DNA of 64,000 nucleotides from Lepiota brunneoincarnata. Lineage: Eukaryota; Basidiomycota; Agaricomycetes; Agaricales; Agaricaceae. The DNA lies in contig JAEBUN010000034.1 of the NCBI GenBank assembly GCA_023014365.1, positions 124,001 through 188,000 on the forward strand. The letters run 5' to 3'. Each line of letters starts with the position of its first letter. Position 1 is the first letter of the stretch. Shown here in pieces: positions 55,950-64,000 of this stretch. Position numbers and translations under genes: made by a program. Below the pieces are notes generated by a model, which saw nothing but the letters and a program-made list of their open reading frames with translations, did not search any database and was not told where the DNA came from.

Positions 55950-58304
55950 AGGAGAGTGTGACTGCCCAGAAAACACTTGATACATTCATAGTGCCAACTG
56001 TGAAGTGGACAAAGGAAGGGCTTATTGAGCATTTAACTCATTGGCTAGTTGAGGATGATCAGGTAAGGTTCCATATTCATTCTTGATGATTTGGAGCTAA
56101 TTATTTCTCCAGCCTTTCACAGTTGTAGATCAGCCATCATTCTGCAAGCTTCTTATTTATCAGCGACCATCAACAAGGGAAAGTGATATTCCTCACTGTA
56201 CCAAGATGTCAGAAGAGGTGAAACACAAAGCAAAGATTGTGGTCCACCGTCTTTCAAAAGTCCTTCAGGTATATTTTTTTGACATATCTTCTAGTATTGG
56301 TACTGACTATATCTCAGAATCAACCAGGACAAATATCTTCCACATTTGATGGGTGGACTACAGAAGATATGAAACCTTTTCTTGCCATTACTGTTCAATA
56401 CATTGCTTCTCCTCCTGATCAACCACATATCTGGAGGCTGAAGTCACACCTTACAGGTTTTCCTGAGATTGAAGGCAACCATGGTGGTGAGAATTTGGCA
56501 GCAGTTGTTCTTGGTGTTTTCAATGAGTACAATATTCAATCCAAAGTATTGATTTATGATTTTTAAATGACTTTAACTAATTGATGATTTATAGATTGGT
56601 TGGATTACTACTGATAATGCTTCAGCAAATGACAAAGCTCTCAAGGTGCTTCAACGTACACTTGACACACCTTCAAACAGGTGGATTGCTCGTAAGCAGC
56701 ATATTAGGTGAGTGATTTTTGATTTGGTTTATATTTTATTCTGATATGTTTTAAATTGAAGATGCATTGAGCATACTATTCATCTTGGTGCTAAGGCTTT
56801 TATTGAAGCTATCTGCCCTACTCGTTTTACAGCTAAAGCAGTCTCATCTGATGAGGATGAAATTGACTGGGATTAATTGGGTGAAGTTGAGGATGATGAA
56901 GATGTAGATAATGCTGTTTCATTTGATGCAGGAGATGTTCTTGGAAAGGTCTTAGCATTTATTACTCAGGTATTTCTCTTTCCCAAAGCAATACCAAATA
57001 TTAACTTATAAATTATATATCTTTTAAGGTCTGCTTATCACCTCAGGCAAAGAAGTACTTTTCTATTTGCTGTGCTGAGGAATCAGTACCTGAACTTGAG
57101 CTTGTCAAATGGGTTCATACTCGCTGGAGTTCAATGTATAATCTCCTTGAACGATTACTCCTATTGAAGAAGGTATGTTTTTTTTAATATTTAAATTGAG
57201 TGTATTCTGAATCCTGGAACAGGGAGTTCGTAAATTTATCAAAAATGCAGATGACTCTGGATCTGTTCCTAAGTTAAAAGGCAAGATGTATTTGGATTAT
57301 TACTTGGTTGAGGAGGAGTGGAAGCTTCTTGAGCTCATGCGAGATACTTTGGCAGTAAGTAATATTTATTTTACTCATACAAAGTTTTCTCATTTCTATT
57401 AGGTTCCTGCCAGTGTTCAGTCATCATTTTCATCTGCTACTTGTTCATCCATCACTCATGCTCTCCCTGAGCTTGAATATGTGATTGAAAAATGGGAGCA
57501 TTTGATATTTCATCCAAGGTTTGCACAGGTTAAGGATGGTATTCAAGCAGGGATAGATAAGCTCAAAAAATGGCATACAACAATTGCTGATACTGATGCT
57601 TATTTTATTTCTCTTGGTATGATTTTATTCCTATTCTTGACCTTCTGCTAATAATTATACTAGTGCTTGATCCAAGCTGCAAAATGGAGCATTTTGAAGA
57701 AAAGTGGGCTCCAGCTAATTGTCAAAAAGCAAAAGATCAATTCCGAGAAGTGGTGTGTAATATTTGTTGATTTATCTTGATTTTTCTAATGGCATGATTC
57801 AGTTTAAGGCATATTATAAGGAACCCAAGCCACAGTTCTAACACTCATCAAATATTTTTTCAGAAGTGGGAACTTCTGCACAAGCTCGAGCAATGCAACA
57901 ACAATTATCCCAGGCATCCTCATTTACTCATGATATGTTTCATGAGTTGGATGAGTATTTAGGTGCTGGTATTGAGCCAGTAGAAGATATTATAGCATGG
58001 TGGGGAGTGAGTTATATCTATTTTTTGGCATTAAATATTTTTCTGATTTCTTACCTAGATCAACCATACAAAGTATCCAACCTTGGGTACTATGGCTAGA
58101 GACTATCTAGCCATTCCTGGCTCTTCAGTGTCATCTGAACGGGCTTTCTCTAGTAGCAAACATACTGATACCCTTCCCTGAAATTCACTTGAAGGTCCCA
58201 CCTTTACAGCTTTACAAATTACAAAAGATGGGTATAAAACTGGACTTTTAGATGGGGGAGTAGAAGCAAAGGAATGGGAGCTCAAGGAATGGAACTTTGA
58301 TTAG
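55950..58304 (+). pseudogene. hAT-1 transposase, catalytic and hATC part (11 exons)
   Basis: Exons separated by about ten 45-55 nt GT-AG introns (first at 56063-56113). FDGWTTEDMKPFLAITVQY contains the first catalytic Asp, TTDNASANDKAL the second, then CIEHTIHLGAKAF and HTRWSSMYNLLER, and in the hATC dimerisation region AIPGSSVSSERAFSSSK the catalytic Glu. It ends KEWELKEWNFD. Stops in exons: TAA after EIDWD (about 56875), TAA after KPQF (about 57839) and TGA after DTLP (about 58180). A dead but recent hAT transposase. Confidence 0.85.
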
Positions 58305-58489
58305 TTGATTGCCAATATAAACATTTTTATGACATAGTACCAAAAGGTTCAAGTTCAAACCTGTTCAAACCCTGAACTGAACCTCCTGAACCAAGTTCGG
58401 GGGGTTCAGTTCAGGTTCAGGTTCAGGTTCAGGTTCAGGCTGAGAGGGTGCTGAACTGAACTGAACTGAACTTTGGTACCCCTATAGTC

Positions 58490-59603
58490 AGGTCTTTGGA
58501 CCAAGTCTCGTAGACTTCAACAGCTTCAGTTTTGGGAATAGATTCAATAATAGAATGGATTTTAAGGGACATGTTTCATATATTGGTCACTTTATCAATC
58601 TTTGGTTGCAGTCTGGCAATGTTGGGGCACATGTGGGAGATGTGGCCAGGTTTAAAACAGCAGAAACACAAGCCTTTCTTGTAGGCGTGTTTTTCTTCAG
58701 GGTGTAAAGATGGCATTGATATTGATGTTGTCATTGTAGGGGGAATTGATCTGGTTGGTCTTCTTCAACTTCTTCATGATTGGGGTGCAGATCACCAGGG
58801 ATATTAAAAGAAGGGTAATATTTGGGACCTTCATTAAGGTATGTGTTATCAATCTCCATAGCGTTTGGATCACATGATGGGTGGAATTGGTAGTGGCAGG
58901 TTTGGTCCAGTGTAGGATGATTGTTGTTGCAGTTGGCGATACGGTTGTTGCATGCAACAGTAGTTATTGGTGGGAGCGGGGCATGGATGGAATCCTGGAT
59001 GTGGTCCAAGGATTGTGGAAGTGGTGTGCCCAGTTGTGATTGATCTGGATAGCGCAGCAGTACCATTTGTTTATGGTATTAGATGGGTTCAGATCGGTGA
59101 GGATTTTATATGCAAGGTTCTGGTTGATAACATTTTGAAATTTTTCTATGAGGGCGTGATCTTCTGTGAGTTCCTGAGCAGTGGATGAGAGTTTTGAACT
59201 CTGCGATGACATCTTCAACGTTACAGGATCCCTGACAAAGGGTGTTAAGATCATGGAATGCTTGGGAAGGGACGTCAACAGGCAAGAATGCTTTGGTGAA
59301 CTCTTCAACAAGTTCTTCATATGATCCAGGGGTAAACACTCCCCATGTTTGTTTTGACTGAAAGCACTGGTTCTTCCAGTTGCTGGCTTCTCTGGTTTTA
59401 AGCAGGGACAAGAAAAATACAATTTTCTTGTCATTGGTATTATAGATGTTGGCATTACCATAAAGGTAGAGTGCTATGGAATTGATGAACTCTTGGAAGT
59501 TCTTGCAGTTGCCATCAAATGGTGTCAGTTTCTTGAATGATAGCTCTTTATAGCTGTTATGCTGCTGTGGTGGTGATGATGTTGATTGATCTTGTGGAGG
59601 CAA
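58490..59603 (-). pseudogene. gag: X gag
   Basis: From ATG 59603 (MPPQDQSTSSPPQQ): capsid domain (KKLTPFDGNCKNFQEFINSI, SYEELVEEFTKAFLP, LTEDHALIEKFQNVINQ), one frameshift near 59170, then a knuckle CFCCFKPGHISHMC (CX2CX4HX4C) near 58650; TGA near 58577; truncated by hAT-1. Homologous to G1 gag. Confidence 0.8.
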
Positions 59604-60393
59604 GAGGCTTCCAGTTGGTCTAGGCAGTCCTAGCAGGACCTCCAGGTGGTCCTCCAGGTGGTCCTGAAGGTGGCTGGTTAGCTGGCAGGGTCTCCCATAG
59701 TTTCAAACATCAGTTCAGAGGGAGGTGAGGGTGGTGGAAAGGGTTGTAGAGTGCAGGGAAGTTGGTAGTGTCCAGGTTCAATCTGATGGATAGGAAAATG
59801 TAAGGGTCCTCCTGTACTTGTGGTCGCCTTCAAGCAGACCAAAAGGGAGTTGAGGCTGGTTCTACGGGTGATGGTTTGGTAATCTGGGTGGCTATGTGAA
59901 TGGTGGTATCCACTGGTTCAGGCAGGGTTGCAGATATGGGTTGGTCAGACTTAGGAGAAGACAAAGAAATGCAAAAAGAAGGAGTAGGGTGAGGAGTAGA
60001 TGGGGCAGCATGTGGGGTAATAGATGGTTGAGAGGGTCCTGGAGATCCAGAACCAGTTTGGGAAATATGAGGGTTAGGATGGTCTGTCCTGGCTTTGAAA
60101 TAACTACCTGTGTTGGGCAACAATGTCTTTTCCAGTAAAGAGGAACCAATGAGAATTTAAGATCTGCTAAGACTGTTTGACAAGACAAACAAGGAATCTG
60201 AGAACCTATAGAGACACTGGGGTGCGAAGGTTCTGAAGAACAACAGCCAGAGTTCTTCAGGGTGAAGACCTGTGTCAGATGCTTGAATAGACAAGCAATG
60301 ATCCTCAACAGATTACAGTTCTGTCTAGACCTCACAAGTTAACTGGTACTGTGCAAACCAAAGAGGATAAGAAGAGAGAAGAGAGGCAACAAG
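59604..60393 (-). other. X leader region
   Basis: About 790 bp between primer site and gag ATG. Two overlapping minus-strand open stretches exist (60335-59892 with a leucine-rich hydrophobic run, and 60123-59830, Pro/Ser-rich). The hydrophobic one could be analogous to the G1 leader ORF, but I see no convincing similarity. 59630-59670 has a short GGTCCTCCAGGT repeat. Confidence 0.35.
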
Positions 60394-60405
60394 TAGCTTT
60401 GTCTT
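60394..60405 (-). other. X self-primer binding site
   Basis: One base outside the 5' LTR, the 12-mer TAGCTTTGTCTT (plus strand) is the perfect complement of 60524-60535 within the LTR, which lies roughly 35 nt downstream of a TATATATAG box in the minus orientation. Confidence 0.7.
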
Positions 60406-60406
60406 T

Positions 60407-60782
60407 TGTTACACTAGGTTAGGCGTCTGCAAGGACCAATGTGATCTACAACAAGTAGAATGTTGGCTAATGCAAGCAAGTCTAAGGCGATGCCAAAGAG
60501 CAGGAACAAATACAGTGTATAATAAGACAAAGCTAGGGATTACAAGTAATACCTAAGTCTATATATACTGCTAGGGTGACTAGCATGTGATAAAGGAAAG
60601 AATCACATGTGAACTGAGCTGAGAATCACAAGCTAAAAGGAAAGCTAACTATAGATGGGTGGTGACATGTGATAGCTAAGGTGACATGTGATAACTAAAT
60701 ATAACCAGGTGCTGACTACAGGCAGTGACATGTGATAAGTAAAAATAGGGCAGGTAGACACAGTGAAAGAAAAATGGTAACA
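60407..60782 (-). repeat. X 5' LTR
   Basis: 376 bp; same sequence as 18240-18615 with scattered changes. Followed by the target duplication CAGCA at 60783-60787. Confidence 0.9.
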
Positions 60783-61475
60783 CAGCACCCCTTTGGTCTG
60801 AACCTGAACCTGAACCTGAACTGAACCCCCTGAACCTGGTTCAGCAAGTTTAGTTCAGGGTTTGAACCAGTTCAAACCCTGAACTTTTTTAAAAAATGGC
60901 CAAATCAAAGTTTATTTTATAATTAAACTATTCAAAGATCTATTCTTTAGGTTCCCATTCTTTAATTCCACTCCATCACCTAGAATTCCAGTCCTATATC
61001 CATCTTTTGCAATTTGTAAAGCGGTAAAGATATTAGCTCTGAGAAAGTTGCAAGTAAGTATACTCTCTTAGAGACTACTGAGGATCCTGCCAAATAGTCT
61101 CTTGCCATACACCCAAGAGCTGGAAACCTGACATGGCTGAGCTAAATAATAAATCAGTAAAACAATGAGGCTCTCCAATGAAAAGAACTTACTTGCTCAC
61201 TGTACTATAACATCTTCAACTGGTTCAATATCAGCACTTAAATACTCATCTGACTCTTGGAACATATCATGAGAGGAAAGAAATGAGAACAGAATGAAAA
61301 TCAACAATGGCCCACCAGGGTCAATATTGGATAATCAAGCAGCACATAATCAAGTAGCACTGCCACTGCAGTGCCAATGTGTATTTGGGTGGCTACAGGG
61401 TGAGTTAATTTACATCAGTCAGAATCATCTGAACAGCAAATGGATTGTACAATGCAAAAGAACTACTGTGATATA
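60783..61475 (-). pseudogene. hAT-2 remnant: C-terminal transposase and subterminal repeats
   Basis: 60788-60890 holds GAACCTGAAC-type subterminal repeats like those of hAT-1. Minus strand 61275-60940 reads as the end of a hAT transposase (DEYLSADIEPVEDV aligned with DEYLGAGIEPVEDI of hAT-1; MARDYLAGSSVVSK) with stops and shifts. 61276-61475 has no recognised coding. Orientation is opposite to hAT-1. Confidence 0.7.
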
Positions 61476-61715
61476 CAGTGACCCACAAAACCGTTCCAAT
61501 GTTTTGTACTTTTGACTTAAAGTAGTAATAGCTCAGTAAATAAAATAGCCATATTTGTGAATATATTTATAAACATAGCCAAATATGTCATATCTGACTC
61601 TGCAAAGTTGCGTCATGTAATACTTCCAAATTAGGCAATTATGAATTTTGTAATCATTTTAAGTCATTGGAACGGTTTTGTCAATGACATATTATACTAG
61701 GCTATCCTATTATTT

Positions 61716-63396
61716 CTAGTACTTAGAGTAGCCCCCCCTGGCTTTGAGTACAGCTGCTACTCTTCTAGGCATACTTTCAATTAACTTCTGACACTCAGAA
61801 GCTGGAATAGCATCCCACTCCTTTTCTACCCTCTGCCACAGCTCCTCTATACCCTTGGGAGGAGATTCATACTCTCCCAACTTTCTCTTCACATATTCCC
61901 ATAAGTGTTCAATGGGATTGAGGTCAGGTGACTGTGCTGGCCAGGTTAGGAGCCTAAAATGATTTTTTGAAACCATTCTTTGGCCAGTGTACTCTTGTGT
62001 TTGGGGTCATTATCTTGCTGGAAGATAATATCTCAGGGTTTAAGCTTGTACCACCGGAGACTCTTCTTCAAATCTTCCTCCAAAATTTGCACAAACAACT
62101 CTGCATCCATCCTTCCATCAATCCTTACTGCATAGCCTGGGCCATCCCACAGCATACAGCCCCAAACCATCACTGATCCTCCTCCATACTTCAGAGTTCC
62201 CTTGACCAATCTTTCACTAAGCCCCTCTCCCTTCTTTTTCCATCCCCACTTCCTCCCATCTGACCCCAAATGATTAATTTTGGTCTCATCAGATCATACA
62301 ACCAGCTGCCAGTCCTCCACAGTCCAATGCTGGTGTGTCAGAGCAAAATCCAGCCTAGCCCTCCTATGCTTATGTCATATCCATGCCAACCCAGAGTCTA
62401 ATCACTTAAACTTCGGCTTCTCGATTCCACGTGTGCTCCACACAACAACCCTCTGCCCTCCGACTCGGCCCCGACTTGCTCCGACCGCAACTCACTGCCC
62501 TGATCACGAGACCACCTCCACACGTGCCATGGTCACCTGACCCTCGGTGTCTCTAGTTCCAGTCTCCATTTCCCGTCCGTAGTCATGATACGTTATCGGT
62601 CTCCATACCTGTACCGGTTTCCATTCCATTTGTAATCTGTTCGTAATCCGTTGTAACTATATCGGCCTCCGCTTCGCTCCGCACGTAATCAGTACGAGTC
62701 ATAGTTCGTAAGGCCAGTAGTATATATACTGTAGGTACTTGGCTTGTACTCCTCAGTCTGATAATCGAATCGAGCAGCGGACCAGCTCCCTGTTCTCTAT
62801 CCTCTCCTCTCTTCTGCCTCGCTCCGCTTCGGCCCCGACTTCTCGAAATACGGACTAGGACAGTAGGAGGGCACAGCACATACGCTGAGGCCGCAAGTCC
62901 AACCCCCTGCCCAACGTACTCCGCCTCGGTCCCAAAGTCTACGTACTGACTTTGCCCTGTCCCCCGGTTACCTCATATCAAGGTTACCACCCCGACCCTC
63001 CGCCTCGGTCCCGACCCGCACCGGCTCTAACAGCTTGTCAGAGAGTAAAGGCTTTTTTTGCTTGACTACAGCCTTCATTCCTGCCTGTTTGAGATGCCTT
63101 GCTACAGTCTGTGAAGAGACTGATGTCCCAATGATGGGAGCAAGAGATTTGGCTATATCTACAGCAGTTTCAGCCTTGCCAGCAGAGATAAGATGGATAG
63201 CATGCCGAATATTAGTGGTAGAGAGTTTTGAAGGACGTCCTCCAAGTGATTTAGTAAGGCTGGAACAATTTTTAGAGGCTAGCCTGGATATGGTACTGCG
63301 CCCAACACCAGTAATTGCCTCAATTTTAGTATAGGAATGATGAGAATTTAGCAAAGAGAGGATGGTTTGCTTTAGAGTAGAAGATAATGGCTTCAT
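61716..63396 (-). pseudogene. Tc1-type transposase (DD34E), interrupted
   Basis: Starts at 63396 (MKPLSSTLKQTILSLL) with helix-turn-helix region (ITGVGRSTISRLASK) and second HTH (SSQTVARHLKQAG). Interrupted by a solo LTR at 62374-63032. Catalytic parts: VVWSDETKIN, QQDNDPKHKS and SPDLNPIEHLWEY. A TGA near 62036 and a frameshift near 61975 break the downstream part. Ends GGYSKY at 61716. Confidence 0.85.
62374..63032 (+). repeat. Solo LTR of the G2 family
   Basis: 659 bp, TGTCATATCC...GGCTCTAACA. Flanking 5-mers GCTTA and GCTTG differ by one base, consistent with an aged target duplication. Shows that G2-type elements have been lost by LTR recombination. Confidence 0.9.
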
Positions 63397-63745
63397 GGTA
63401 GGTAGGGGGGTTGAGAATGATGGGACATGGCTGTCAGCACATCTATTTATATGTCAAAGACACGTGGTCACATGATCTTGTTGATTCACCATCAATGGAG
63501 TCATGTGATTGCTTGGATTAGTATTAAAAATTACCATTAACAAAACTGTTCCAATGACTTAAAATGCTTACAAAATTCATAATTGCCTCATTTAGAAGTA
63601 TTACATAACGCGACTTTGCAGGGTCAGATATGACATATTTGGCTATGTTTATAAATATATTCACAAATTTAGCTATTTTATTTACTGAGCTATTACTACT
63701 TTAAGTCAAAAGTACAAAACATTGGAACAGTTTTGTGGGTCACTG

Positions 63746-64000
63746 TATGTGACAGCCAAAGAGTAAATAGGGTATCTAGGTAAATAAGGACCAGCAAGGG
63801 AGAAGAGGTGATGGGAGTGACAAAGATCCTTAAATTGCAAGGCAACTGCCAAGCACAGCCAGACATGAGTGAGCTCATTGGAAAGATGTGGCAGAGCCCT
63901 TCCAGATGTGGGCTGGCATGTCCCAAGGTGTTAAGAAATGGCCCCAGAATAGAGACATCTGTGTGGAAGTGGTGATGTACACCAAAATGCATTTTTCTCC
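63746..64000. other. Unassigned flank right of the Tc1 element
   Basis: No ORF or repeat recognised. It may be further hAT-2 sequence or older host DNA. Confidence 0.3.

Larger units (their letters stand above)
49822..58484 (+). mobile_element. hAT-1 transposon, split by G1b
   Basis: Ends TAGGGGTGCCAAAGTTCAG (49822) and, inverted, TAGGGGTACCAAAGTTCAG (58484), with subterminal GGTTCAG repeats at both ends. Flanked directly by TAGTC (49817-49821 and 58485-58489). Carries an intron-rich hAT transposase gene; G1b occupies about 50420-55949. Inserted in X between gag and protease. Confidence 0.9.
18240..60782 (-). mobile_element. X: Ty3 chromovirus-type element expanded by nested insertions
   Basis: Two 376 bp LTRs in minus orientation 42.5 kb apart share the 5 bp target duplication CAGCA, so they are ends of one insertion. 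Own sequence remains at 58490-60782 (5' LTR, gag), 49653-49821 (start of protease region) and 18240-20708 (integrase end, chromodomain, 3' ORF, 3' LTR). Protease, RT, RNase H and most of integrase have been lost. Everything between belongs to later insertions. Confidence 0.85.
61476..63745 (-). mobile_element. Tc1/mariner-type element with a solo G2 LTR inside
   Basis: Inverted repeats of about 205 bp with ends CAGTGACCCACAAAAC, flanked by TA on each side (61474-61475, 63746-63747), the Tc1/mariner target. About 1.6 kb without the solo LTR. Confidence 0.9.

Noticed and set aside
58380..58440. GGTTCAG repeats considered as telomeric sequence
   Set aside because: They are short, lie just inside hAT ends and occur at each hAT terminus; they are subterminal repeats of the transposon.
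59892..60335. Hydrophobic leader ORF of X as homolog of the G1 leader ORF
   Set aside because: It has a leucine-rich run but lacks the CITCPxHCC cluster and overlaps another frame; there is no second intact copy to test.
1..64000. tRNA and rRNA genes
   Set aside because: I looked for cloverleaf-like segments and conserved rRNA sequence and found none I could support; the TGGAGCCC site at 48388-48405 is a primer site, not a tRNA gene.

Overview
This window looks like transposon-packed, gene-poor chromatin from a fungus, most likely an agaricomycete basidiomycete with a repeat-rich genome. Reasons: several Ty3 (gypsy) LTR retrotransposon lineages with chromodomain integrases, hAT and Tc1/mariner transposons, 40-55 nt GT-AG introns, Zn(II)2Cys6 clusters, and decay dominated by CpG-to-TpG change. 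I could not name the species. No rRNA, tRNA, CRISPR array or single-copy housekeeping gene was recognised. Family names (G1-G4, X, hAT-1/2, U) are mine.

Layout, left to right. 1-4090: 3' part of a plus-strand G1 element (G1a), inserted into a minus-strand G1 element (G1c, 4091-17189). G1c is also split by an LTR-like insert with its own acidic ORF (4372-5081) and by a full-length G2 element (6856-14741, target duplication ACATC). 17190-18203: unrecognised remnants. From 18204: one end of hAT-2, holding element X (18240-60782, target duplication CAGCA at both ends). X is split by, in order, a repeat-rich unclassified element U (about 20709-24800), the 5' end of a G1 copy (G1d, 25036-26613), a very long Ty3 element G3 (26614-49652) that itself holds G4 (27753-33873) and three solo LTRs, and hAT-1 (49822-58484) that holds G1b (about 50420-55949). 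60783-61475: more hAT-2. 61476-63745: a Tc1-type element carrying a solo G2 LTR.

Most interesting content. G3 (minus strand) carries two plus-strand, intron-containing genes between its integrase and its 3' LTR. The octamer TAAGCTTA occurs 19 times in its roughly 11.3 kb interior and four times in every LTR copy; I found none elsewhere in the window. G2, an unrelated lineage, carries in the same position and also antisense a three-exon gene for a Zn(II)2Cys6 protein with its own TATA box. A second gene of this Zn-cluster family, with its intron at the same place in the cluster, lies in U. Antisense DNA-binding cargo plus a dispersed element-specific motif resembles the layout of the plant VANC anti-silencing system; the functional link is only inferred here. 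G1 and X share an extra ORF after pol with two tandem zinc knuckles, and G1 has a leader ORF for a small Cys-rich membrane protein. G1, G2, G4 and X all show the signature of Tf1-type self-priming: 10-12 nt just after the 5' LTR are complementary to the presumed RNA 5' end. G3 instead has a tRNA-like primer site.

Nearly all retroelement genes here are broken, mostly by TGA at former CGA codons, so the window is a fossil nest. Expression of the cargo genes cannot be judged from sequence.
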